Below the pieces are notes generated by a model. It did no database searches. It was not told the DNA's origin and was given only the letters and a program-made list of their open reading frames with translations. A stretch of 64,000 bases of DNA from Pilatotrama ljubarskyi (Eukaryota; Basidiomycota; Agaricomycetes; Polyporales; Polyporaceae): NCBI GenBank assembly GCA_022385805.1, contig MU277690.1, positions 1-64,000 on the forward strand, given 5' to 3'. Position numbers and translations under genes: made by a program. This document shows, piece by piece, positions 44,076 through 57,782 of the stretch. Positions within the stretch are counted from its first letter, which is position 1. Each line of letters begins with the position of its first letter.

Positions 44076-45907
44076 GCGCACTCTCCTTCTCGGATCTCTG
44101 CTCTCTGCTTGGGGATACGACACCCAGCGATCGCGCGGGCCAGTGGTAGCGGCGCATGCGTGGCACCCGGTTCGTGCGATGTTACCCAGCGGCATCTCCT
44201 GCGGGCGGTGGCGTCGGCGCCTCATTGCTCGCATGAATTATTCCTTTCGGGTCTTGCACACGACTTCTATTACGGCCGAGCTCTGTGGCGGAGCATTTCT
44301 GTTCGATCGAAGGATATATCCATGGACGTGTATAATACCTTTTGTATGATCTTCGCCTCGTTTGTAGTCAACTGTACAAGAGCGTCCCTCATTAAATGAT
44401 GGCTCACCATGCACTAGCACCAGACCGCTTACTGCTTGAATCAGTCGTTTCTCGACACTCACTCGATACAACCCCTGCCTAGTGAGCGAGTATGATTGCC
44501 GGCCTGCGTGCTATCCTGCCCTGGCCCCTGCAGTCTGGCCAGTCATCGAAGGAACTCGAACAAATGTGCAAGCACTCGGAGCAGACGCGGTATCCTCTCA
44601 CAGTAGGCCGACCCCGCTTATTGTGATTGTATGCAGACAAGCAGCTGACCAACCTTTTGAAGCTCGCCGGCTCCATAGTAATATACAATACACCGCTACC
44701 CTCCTGAGCTCCCGGCAGGTGTGGGCGCTTTGTGCCGTGCACCGCAGGCGTGGCATTGCAAGTAGCTGACAACTTCGCTTTGAACAGCGGCGACACGCGT
44801 ACGCTTGACCTCTCCGTCCGGATCCGCCACCCCCATAGCGCACGCCCGGCCGAGTGTGTCGCACACTGGGAATGATTGTATCCGTAAGTCTTCGCGAAAC
44901 GTTCGCGCTTTGAAGACACGGGCCAAGCTGCGCGCGCGCTGGCTGCGGATAGCATCCTCCACCTCGGGTGATCGTCTTCGCGGACGGTAAGCACACCAGG
45001 AATGTGCTCATGACGAACAGCGACTGCTGTATAGCTGGGTGATCCGGGGAAAGGAACCCACCGATGGAAAGCAAGCGATCGAGGCGCCGCAGGCCCTTGG
45101 AATGGGCCCGGGGGGAACGGGAAGGCGGATAAAGGATCCGACACCCATGCGCCGAGTCGAAGCGCTCATAGGACAGGCGAAGGGGCTGCTCTAGCTGCGC
45201 GCCGCGGGTAGTACTTCACTCTGTGGACAAGTCTCACAAGAGGGACCCGGGCAGAGGACGAGGACGCATGGCGTGGATGATTGCAGAAGGGTTTGCTGGC
45301 GGTGAAGGAAAATATCGTGCGTTTCGGAGTAGTGTTGGAATAGCTCTCAGGACCGGGAGAAAAGAGCCAGGGTGAGTATCTTCATGCGCCTAACAGTGGG
45401 TCCGTGTCATATTCCGGACGGGCTGCCAGACGTCCGAGTCAGTGACACATTGTCGGAATTAATGATACGGGTCTCGGTGCGTCCCAAGATGTCCTCAACC
45501 CGAGCTTCCCATCCAGCTCAGGCATGTCCGGCATGTCTCGCAAAACTGAGGGATCTAAGCGGAGACATGTATGAAACTCTAAAGCGTTCAGACCGAAGCA
45601 TAGAAGTGGACGGATGACACGCACGGTTCCGGGGTTGGATTCAACTGAGGCATGCGCTTGAACCTTCTTCCAGTAGCGATATGGTTTGGATATGGTACGT
45701 ACAAGGCCCCGACTGCTGATGAAATACACGATTCGTATACTGAGAGATCTTGGTATACAAAATGGCATACCGAGCCTGTCGGCTCGGACCGTAGAAGAAC
45801 ATACACGCATTTGTCTATGCAGAACATTGTAGAACAACCCTGGACGGCGATGGCCTCGGCGCGTCCCGCCCGACTTGCGAGAATGAGAATTCGAGAAATA
45901 CACACGA
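44076..45907. other. 1.8-kb gene-poor stretch
   Basis: Frames on both strands are open over 200 codons in places (for example minus 44479-45144), but they start with GTG, lack recognisable motifs and have no splice pattern. I see no RNA gene or repeat. Confidence 0.5.
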
Positions 45908-47270
45908 TCACGTCGCTTTCTTCAGGGCTTGCTCGAGGGGTCCTGCCATTTCTTCGGGGTTTCCTACCCAACGCACGACCCCGTCTTTCGGGGTGATGAT
46001 AAACGCTGGTGAGATGGAAAGCCGTGAGATCAGCGATGAACTCTCTTCGAACCCCGGAAACTTTCATATAGCTCGGGAACCCGACACGCACCCAAGGGGA
46101 TAGAGAGATTTTGCCCAGGCTGAAAGATCGCTGCGATATCGAAGCGCTTAGTCAGATTGCTTCTTCTCCCTGAATAACGATGCCCACGGTCTAGGGGCAC
46201 ATAGCCAGCGACCCGGAAGCTGCCAGGGACAAGGAACAGGGACACGCACAATTGACTGCGACCCGATGGGTGTCGATATATATCGGGTAGTCCATGTCGT
46301 CACGACGCGCTATAAACTTTTTGACCGCTGCGACGTCGATAGGGGCTTGCGTGAAGATCCCTTCCGAGTTGAACGTGACTATTTTGATCTCCGGGCATGT
46401 GCGCGCGATAGTCGAGAGGTCGCGGAAGACCGCGAGGCACGGCTGGGAAAGACACGGCACGGGCCAGCTGGTCAGTCGAAGGCAATTAAGCCGTCTATGT
46501 CCCATATTGCACGTACCCTGCACCATCTGCGCACCGGAACGAAAGAGAAGATCTCGGGGTCAGTACGCACTCCAGATCTGACGTACGCACCCGCAGAAGC
46601 CACGACAGGCGCGCGCCGCGGGAGACCCGTCCCTGCGCCCGCAAACGACCGGCCGAGAGTGGCACTGCCAGTCGCCCGCGGGCGTCAAGAGAAGGCCCCC
46701 GCCGTGTCCCGCGCCCTACGCCTGCCTGCGCACGACGCGGGGCCCAAGCCAGAGATAGCTCACTCACGATGCCCAGAACTCGATGATGAGCAGCTTGGCA
46801 TCTCGCCAGCCGTCCACGGAGCCCCTGACGTGTTCGAACGGGCCCACGTCGAGCCACCGCAGGTCCACCTTCTTGCCCAGGAGAGGACTTTTCCATCCCG
46901 GCCGAAGGAACGGCGGTGGGCCCTTGCGGAACTGGGCCTCCAGCGCGTCCCACGCGGGCAATTTTGCTCTCGCCCAAAAGCGTTGCACGACCGCAGGGTC
47001 GTGAGCTGCTTTGAACCGGGCTGAGAGGAGACGATGAGCTGAGCCTGTATCTCCGGCGGAGCTGGCCAACGGATCACACACCGACTGCGGCGTTCCACCG
47101 TCCTGCGGAGTACATCACCATCAGCTCTCGAGCGGAAAGGTGGGCCATCACTCCTTCCTACCTTGGTCCCACTTATCGTCGTAGAGTTCCTGGAAGATTG
47201 CCCATATGTTCGTCCCAAAGTCGGTTTTGACCGCGAGCTCCGCCGGTGTCTCAGGACCAAGAGGTGCCAT
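45908..47270 (-). CDS. Thioredoxin-fold protein with a WCRPC site split by a 10-nt exon
   Basis: A thioredoxin/AhpC-like protein. Exon 1 opens MAPLGPETPAELAVKTDFGT and joins KWDQ-G-RWNAAV, then ARFKAAHDPAVVQRFWARAK, LGKKVDLRWLDVGPFEHVRG and LLIIEFWAS. Read straight to the next large exon there is no CxxC. A 10-nt exon (46517-46526, minus) with good flanking splice sites supplies the missing codons: joined, the sequence is FWASWCRPCLAVFRDLSTIA, a normal thioredoxin site. Then come EIKIVTFNSEG, VKKFIARRDDMDYPIYIDT, GQNLSIPL and FIITPKDGVVRWVGNPEEM, ending at 45908. Flanking introns are 241 and 74 nt. The predicted role is a thiol-disulphide oxidoreductase; no signal peptide is seen. The start at 47270 is the only ATG that fits. 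Confidence 0.8.
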
Positions 47271-47863
47271 GGCCTCGTTTTATGCCCGTAGAATAGGCGA
47301 CCCAAGGAGATGCGAGGTTCGGAGCACTAAGCCAAGTCAGCCAGAGGTGCGAGCTCTCAGCTATCAGATCCGCAGACCCTTGTCCTGCGAGCAGGTCAGA
47401 CCACGTCGCCTCGTATTTATACGGAGAGCTCACCGGGTGCTGTAACGCTGTCAAGAACAAGAAGCTGTCACAATCGAGACGGGGCCGAGTGAGCGTGCAG
47501 CGCGTAGGCAGCGCGGTTCATCTGGGATGAGGGGTCTCCAGACTGGGAGGAGGTCCAGGCGAACGGGAACCGCACAGGTGGGCGTGAGGCTGGCTTATGA
47601 GTGCCACTCATCGTGCAAGGCACATCGCCTAATCCATGGCTGGTTTGTGTGCGTGCAGAGACGAGGAGCGTGAAACTTTCATTGATGCCGTACCAAGAAG
47701 GGTTGGAATTCTGTTTGCTCGATCTGCGTAGGCGCACGAATCGCTGCACGGGGTCCAGGCCGTTAATCTATCAATCTTGCTAAAGCACTCCGCGCTTCCG
47801 CTGCCGCGTGTTAACCTTGTCTCAATCCTCCATGGCCGGCGCAGCAAAAGAAAGGGGCACCTC
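47271..47863. other. Intergenic between thioredoxin-like gene and tRNA-Ala
   Basis: No frame with support. It should contain the promoter of the thioredoxin-like gene and the Pol III terminator of the minus-strand tRNA (interrupted T runs at about 47845-47855 on the minus strand). Confidence 0.5.
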
Positions 47864-47946
47864 TGGACGTTGAGGGGTTCGAACCCTCGACCTCATGCAA
47901 GTTGCAAGTATGCAAAGCAGGCGCGCTACCACTGTGCCAAACGCCC
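47864..47946 (-). tRNA. tRNA-Ala(TGC) with an 11-nt intron
   Basis: On the minus strand, acceptor arms GGGCGTT and AACGTCC pair over seven positions (one G-U), and the T arm GAGGG-TTCGAAC-CCCTC is perfect. The anticodon loop is TTTGCA, anticodon TGC. About 11 bases after position 37 form the intron and contain TTGCAA, which can pair with the anticodon as tRNA introns usually do. Two weak points: an A-C mismatch in the D stem (GCAC/GCGC) and a C-U mismatch in the anticodon stem (CCTGC/GCATG). It is probably functional, possibly slightly decayed. Confidence 0.8.
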
Positions 47947-48894
47947 ATGGCCTTTCTTTCAACGGTAACATACTGCTCAGCGCACAATCTTCAAGCGCTC
48001 GAGGTGCTCGTCGCCGTCATAACATTAAACATACGCCGCTCTCACAGCTTCTCTAGACCGCGCTGCCACTATTCGGACTCACACCCACGTACAGAGAAGT
48101 CATTCAGACACACCCTGCACACGAGGAAGTCACTCTGACCCAGAGACTCTTCCGCGTGGGATGATCAGCGGCACTTAGGCGCGATCGTACTGGGCAATAT
48201 ACACTCGATTGGTAGTGAGAAGGCCACGGTGGGACACACGCGCAACGGAATCGTACAAGAAAGGCCAACCTTGTTCTCCTTCCCGATAGCCTCGGGAAGC
48301 GAGCATTCGTCAAGAGTCGGGCTGGGTGCCGGCGGGAGAGCACCGTCTTCGAGGAGGCACCGTCAATCAGCGCATATTCGCCAGTGGACTATAACATCGG
48401 ACAAGCAGCGTACATACCTATGGCGCGTAGTTTGGGCGTCAGTGACACTAGGCTGATCCCGCCTTGGACCACGGCCAGAATACAGGCACGGTCCTGAGAA
48501 GCGGTGGAATTCATGAGCATCTGTGACAACTCTGTGCGCCGAGCCAGAAACATGCATTCGAACCAGTAAAACGCTAGAAGTCTTCCCGGCTAACGTCAAT
48601 ATCGCCAAACAGACGATATCGCCCACGTCACTCGGGGAAGGCGGGTGCTCATGTGGCACTCCCCCAAAGGCGCGAAACTGCAAGACTCGTGCAAGGCACT
48701 TGACACCAGTCACTGGGATACGGCTCAGGAGTTCCACGATCGGATAAATGCGGCGTGCGGATGTGACTTCGACAGCCGCACGCTGACCGCTGACCGCTGA
48801 CCGCTGCGTGCTGGCCGTCTGCGATTGGCACAGGCCACCGAAGCAAACGGGCAACGCCTTCGCGGATGGCAGTCAAACGTCCAAAGGTGTCGGC
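47947..48894. other. Intergenic, with a short tandem repeat
   Basis: No supported gene. A 7-base unit (GCTGACC) is repeated three and a half times at 48782-48806. Open frames on the minus strand (48363-48854) are Arg/Ser-rich with no motif. Confidence 0.5.
48782..48806. repeat. Heptanucleotide tandem repeat
   Basis: Three and a half copies of GCTGACC in direct tandem, a small minisatellite in noncoding DNA. Confidence 0.8.
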
Positions 48895-50168
48895 TCACCG
48901 TTTATACTCCTGCCAATTGGGATCATCTCCGAACTTCTTGTCTCCCGCTCTCTAAGCGAAGCGAATATGGTATAAGTGGACGGACTCTATGAGCGTGTAG
49001 CGCGATGAGACTTACCTCGAGCGGTGGAACACCGGAGACACGCGTGAGAAGGAACCAGGTCAAGAGCGGACTGATGCCAGCCATCAGCCACGCCCCCTTC
49101 GGGAAGAAAGGGGTGCGCAGGGAGCCGCCAGATAGTAACCACATTCCTGCCCATACACCTACTTCGCCGACGTAGCTGCAGCGCCAATCGATCGTATTAG
49201 ACCAAAATGAGAACAGAGACGCGCATTTTATGGATGCAAAGACGTACTTGGGGTGTCTACTCAGTCCCCACAAGCCCTGCGTAATGAAATTGTCGTCGTG
49301 TTCCTTGTTCTCTTTGGCCCGGCGCCAAGAACTCTTCTGGTGGTCGGCGACTAGACAACCGTATGAACGAAGTTGTGGCATTTCGGTTGCGGGGAAGTAG
49401 TCATTACGCACCGATCTCGAAGAGCCAGGAACCGGCCAACACAGTCAGAGAGAGGTAGTCGAGCCGTCCGAGCTTCGGATGATTAGCGGGAGGCAGGGTG
49501 TTGACCTACGACGTGGTAAGACTTTCAGTTCATCTCCCAAACAAGCGCATGCGTTCATAGAGAGCTAACCATATAGACCGGAAGCCCGACAAGCAGTACC
49601 CAGACAGCTATACACCGTCGCGTCAACGGCCGGTGGGGCGGCTACTCAGAAATGTAGAGCACACCCTGGGCCATCCAGAAACCTGTGAAGGCGACAGGCT
49701 TATGCTTGACCTCATCGAATCGTGAGTCGCCGCCCGCCTTCATAGCTCTCTGCGGGTTGCGCGTCAGCGCGGACGCCAGTTAGACCCATGTATGCATAGA
49801 AGCTCACCGAAAATAAGAAGGAACCCAGTCTGGTAGACCACGCCAGGATCGCAGCGTTCATCAGGATCTGTCGCGGGGCGAAGTATGTGATGGGTGGAAG
49901 TGTTGCATTGGGAATGCGATCCCAATACTTCAACTTGAGGTGAGGATAGTAGAGGGAGACGAGAGTGGTAGAAATGAAACCGATCGAGCCTCCCAAGTCG
50001 TAGAATTTCTCGTTCGCTTGAGGTACAAAGATTGCGGCAAATACTGCGCAGGCGATATCAGTCATGTCGCCACTCTTGCATCGCTTTTCCAGCACATCGT
50101 GAACATATACCTGACTGCAGCCCGAATGCCGACGCCGCGGCCGGTACAAGGCTAGAGAATAGCGGCAT
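48895..50168 (-). CDS. DUF1295 membrane protein, steroid-reductase-like
   Basis: Belongs to the 3-oxo-5-alpha-steroid 4-dehydrogenase-like (DUF1295) family of membrane reductases. Exons join to MPLFSSLVPAAASAFGLQS-VFAAIFVPQANEKFYDLGGS, then FISTTLVSLYYPHLK, ILMNAAILAWSTRLGSFLFS-RAMKAGGDSRFDEVK, VAFTGFWMAQAVWVLLVGLP and YLSLTVLAGSWLFEI. The cofactor-side signature near the C terminus is complete: ADHQKSSWRRAKENKEHDDN, FITQGLWGLSRHPKY, then VGEVGVWAGMWLLSGGS. It ends with PLLTWFLLTRVSGVPPLE and WQEYKR at 48895. Roughly six helices are visible. Introns are short GT-AG and all checked joins are in phase. NADPH-dependent reduction of a lipid or sterol double bond is the family expectation; the substrate is unknown. 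Confidence 0.87.
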
Positions 50169-50488
50169 GCTAGCGGATAGACTCGGACTGCGAAGACTAG
50201 TCTCGGGGTCGCGGGGCGCGAGGAGCTCGAAGTCTCGTGGAGGAGAGTCAGGAGATGGTGGGGGTACGTGTCCAAGATGCGTAGCTGACGAGAGGACCAC
50301 GCATTGCGAGTCAACCTGGACGGCGCGTCATTACGGGCTGGGATCGCGCTGGCAGCGTGAGCTTGACGCGTTGGTGACACGATCACGTGGAGAAGGAGGA
50401 CGCCTGCGCGAGTGACGTCAGAGTGGCTGCTACTCCCTGCATTTAATGCTCTCCTCGACGGGGCCCAGGTCGTGCAGAGCGCACATCG
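50169..50488. other. 320-bp divergent promoter region
   Basis: Separates the DUF1295 gene (minus) from the GFA-domain gene (plus); both promoters must fit here. No obvious TATA box, so either a broad initiator type promoter or shared control. Confidence 0.5.
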
Positions 50489-51619
50489 ATGCTTTCTCGC
50501 GTCCTTCCCTCGGCCGCCCATAGAGTTGCACTCAGCGCACATCGCAGCAGAGTCCCCACCGCTTTAGTCTCCTACCGCCGGAACATGTCCTCGGATTCAA
50601 GGAACGGATCGGTGCACCCGAACGTACACCCGGAGGCCCCGAAGAAGAAACCGGACGGTCCTCACTCCGAGATCCCCCACCCGCCTCCGGAAGATCACCA
50701 CCAAGTCGCACCTAACAAGCCATTCCCTTATACGGGTTGGAAAGGACCTATACCTAGCCAACAGGGAGGTAGCTCCGAGGAGGATTTCATGCAGAAGCCG
50801 CCATATGACTGGAAACCGGAAGACGATGCCTTCAAGCCGAAATACTACTCGTAAGGAGATGCTTAGCGTTGCACATACGACTGGGGCCCTAACTGAGGGC
50901 TCATCTGCAGTCAATGCTGGTGCGGGAACGTGGCCTTCGAGTTCCACGGCGATCCCATCGACGCCAAGCACTGTCACTGCAAACAGTGTCAGCATCTCCA
51001 CGGCGCGCCCTTCCAGTGGGCTGTCATCTTCCCAAAGGCAAGTCTACATAGCACGTCTTTCGCGTCGTTCACTGACGACGTCATCGTATAGACTTCGGTC
51101 CGGATGGTGAAGAATCAGAACAACAGTCTGCACTTCTTCTCCACACAGACCCGCAAAGGTATACACCACGTACCTTGCAAGGCGAGTCATAGTCTTGCCT
51201 TCCTTTCTGGATGCACGGACTGACGCTTTTCTATGATGTACAGGTCTCCTGCGACCAATGCCGTTCACCCATCTTCGATGAGGGCAAAAACACCGTCCTG
51301 GCTTACCCGTCGTCCTTCAAGTTCCCCGACCGCAAAGTCCCGCTCGACTTCCAGCCCACAGCCCACATCTTCTACAGCGAGCGCGTCATGGAGGTACCCG
51401 ACGGCGTACCGAAGTGGTCTGGCCACAAGGGCATCAGCGAGCTTCTGCCTGAGCTCACGACGAAAGAAGGGTATGTTTCTTGCCTGCCTGCATCATGGAA
51501 AGCCGTGGTGCTCATGACGGTGCTGCAGGACGATGCCGAAGTACAAGGGCAAGCCGGATGAGGGACAGATCGACTCACCCGGCCCTGAGAAGCAGAGCGA
51601 CAGATATCGCTCGGAGTGA
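50489..51619 (+). CDS. GFA/CENP-V-domain zinc protein with a mitochondrial-type presequence
   Basis: Five exons (50489-50850, 50911-51037, 51092-51181, 51244-51470, 51529-51619) give 298 residues. The first 32 residues, MLSRVLPSAAHRVALSAHRS onward, are Arg-rich with no acids, like a mitochondrial targeting peptide. A hydrophilic Pro/His-rich stretch follows, ending DAFKPKYYS. Then comes the GFA fold: QCWCGNVAFEFHG, AKHCHCKQCQHLHG, FQWAVIFPK, HHVPCKVSCDQCRSPIFDEG. These cysteines bind two zincs in the family, whose founding member was reported to act on formaldehyde-glutathione (family knowledge; many members have unknown substrates). Exon 1 could be read as ending in a stop at 50852, but its GTAAGG donor joins perfectly to QCWCG. 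Introns 2 and 3 start with GC (GCAAGT and GCGAGT) after AAG. Confidence 0.85.
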
Positions 51620-52024
51620 GTACCTAATCACGTTTGGATGCGGCATGGACACTCGTCTCTGGCGGTGCATGTTCACTGTGATTCAGGAACGCAAAACTAT
51701 GACCGGGTGCTTGAACAGATATTCTTGGGGATGTGTCAGTACGATATACGGGTCGATGACGGACTTGATTTGATGCAATGTAACATACACGGTGCTTCAC
51801 AGGAATGTTGTAGTCATAGAGCATTCATCGTTGCAATGTCGAGGCTGTTTGTGAGGATGGTCAATCAAGTGGTCAGTGATGTCGAGGAACGAATAACCGC
51901 CTCAGAGCAAAGCACTGCGGTCACCAGTCGCAACGCGCTCACGTGCGATCAATCACTGACGCGTCGGCGTACAAAAGGACTCAGATACGAGCGCGCCGCG
52001 ACGACATCTTGTCCCACTACCACC
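51620..52024. other. Intergenic
   Basis: No supported gene. It holds the 3' end of the GFA gene and the promoter of the zinc-binding protein at 52025. Confidence 0.5.
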
Positions 52025-52340
52025 ATGAGCCGCCCCGCCGACGTCGAAGTCATCTCCCTCAGCAGCGACGATAGTGACGAAGGAGCTCCAGCTGCACCCG
52101 GTCCCTCGCGCCCGCTTGCGCACCACCCTGGTCCTCGGGTCGCCGTGGGGCCCTTCGCGTTCGACGTCCCGCACGCGCTCGACGACGCGTCTCGCGCACA
52201 ATTCCACGCTGCGATCGCGACCGCGCCGGAGGAACGCGTGCGAGAAGCGTTTGCGGCCCTCGTAGACTACATGCCAGCTGTGCCAGAGCGAGTTTTCAGT
52301 ATGCTCGTCGCGGTTCGGGGCTTGGACGAGGTCGCTCCTA

Positions 52341-52371
<31 letters not shown>

Positions 52372-52744
52372 AGGGAGGGTGGTGATGATGCGCCGCTGGG
52401 AGATCTGCGAGAATTGCGGGGAGGAGTTCGACGCCGGCGAAGAGAGGGAGGAGGATGAGTGCTGCTTTCACCCTGGTCAGTTTTCCTCTGTGGCTGCTGA
52501 AAAGCATATGCTGAATGTGCAATCTCCATGATCTCCCGCAGGAGAAATGGAGGCGGACGAGGAAGCGTTCGAGGACTGGGACGATGACGTGCATGGCCCG
52601 AAGGATACCGAGGAGAACCGGCGGCAGTACCCCGAGAACTTCATATGGACATGTTGCGACGAGATCGGTACACATCCGGGGTGTGTCGAGCAGGAGCATG
52701 AGGCAGGAGATGCACAGCGTAGGAAGAAGCGAGCTCGGAGGTAG
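52025..52744 (+). CDS. Cys/His zinc-binding protein with a polyglutamine run
   Basis: Two exons (52025-52475, 52542-52744) give 217 residues. The N terminus, MSRPADVEVISLSSDDSDEG, is acidic and includes a SUMO-interaction-like VEVISLSSDD. After a Pro-rich linker and a helical part comes a run of nine glutamines. The C-terminal half is a conserved-looking metal site: WEICENCGEEFDAGEE, CCFHPGEMEADEEAFEDWDD, HGPKDTEENRRQYPENFIW and TCCDEIGTHPGCVEQEHE. Cys, His and Trp spacing resembles a fungal C2H2-type family of unknown role seen beside sequences with CxYHPG (recalled). It ends in a basic RRKKRARR, a likely nuclear signal. Confidence 0.75.
52343..52369 (+). repeat. (CAG)9 trinucleotide repeat
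   Basis: Nine uninterrupted CAG units encode nine Gln in the zinc-binding protein; such pure runs are usually variable between strains. Confidence 0.9.
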
Positions 52745-52909
52745 GAGCTGCTGCATGATAGCGAGGAGATCGATGAATGAATGGAAGAGTACTCTTGTCG
52801 AAAAGGAGATGCACCAGATATGATACATAGTCCTACAGTACAACCTCTCAGTACTCGAGCATAACGTAGTACAAACACCGCATGGAGGAAATAGTCATGA
52901 CTGCGTGCG

Positions 52910-57023
<4,114 letters not shown>

Positions 57024-57782
57024 CGCGGGCGATGTGGATGAGACCTAGACAGAGAAGACGGGGGGCGGGAGATGGACGAGACCGCCGTCGTCGACCTAGT
57101 GCCGAGCGGGCGGGCTGGATACGGGCGTTGTTTATGCTTTGTTTGGCGATGTGGGGTGGACTTATATTGGTGCAGCAACTGGCTTATCTGCTGCTTATGT
57201 GTCCCTGACTTGCTATAGTCTCCTCAACACGCCCGCTTCGCAGCGTAATTACTGAGACTAACGGTGGCTTGTAGCTCGTGTAAAGGAGCGCAGGAGGACG
57301 ACAGAGGCTGGTCGCGTAAAGTGGCGTGGAGTTCTGGGGTCCGAACACGACAAGCGCCTAAAGGGCTTACTGAGCCTGTTCACTTCGCATTTCCCGGGCA
57401 CTCGCATGTACAGCTGGGCCGCGGCTGGCAGCTCTCCGCATTTGATCACGGCCAGCAGCATGTACATCTGCGTGTTAGGGTGACGAACGTGTGATATATC
57501 TCATCGTTGTCTCTGGTCCAATGACATGCCCGGTGAAGAGTGGATATAAAGAGCCCCGCTGATTGCAAAGGCGCCGGTCGAGGAGGACTGCTCGAGACGA
57601 CGACGGAACGGTTGGGTGCATCTCTGTCTCTGCAGGGCGTGTACGACGGCGGTGGTGTGCGGAGACTGGGGCGCGAGACGGATCGGAACGATGAGGAAGG
57701 GGCCGGGGACGGGCGAGAAAAGGGCGGTTTGCGTAAGAGTGGCTGAGAGGCGTGGCTCTCTAGGACCAAACAACAAATAAGG
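57024..57782. other. Divergent promoter region between the acetyltransferase and LAMMER kinase genes
   Basis: No supported gene. GATATAAAG at about 57541-57549 on the plus strand is a TATA-like element roughly 235 nt before the kinase start. A first noncoding exon of the acetyltransferase could lie just above 57047, where the minus strand shows a CTAG acceptor shortly before the ATG. Confidence 0.5.

Noticed and set aside
44479..45144. 221-codon minus-strand frame
   Set aside because: It starts with GTG, has no recognisable domain and no splice pattern.
46191..46526. Thioredoxin-like protein with an SWPVPC site (single Cys)
   Set aside because: This reading needs a 300-nt intron and loses the CxxC. 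The 10-nt exon gives WCRPC with better splice sites, so the single-Cys form was not adopted.
50489..50854. Independent 121-residue mitochondrial protein
   Set aside because: The apparent stop lies two bases into a consensus GTAAGG donor, and splicing to 50911 joins in phase to the first zinc ligands of a GFA domain.
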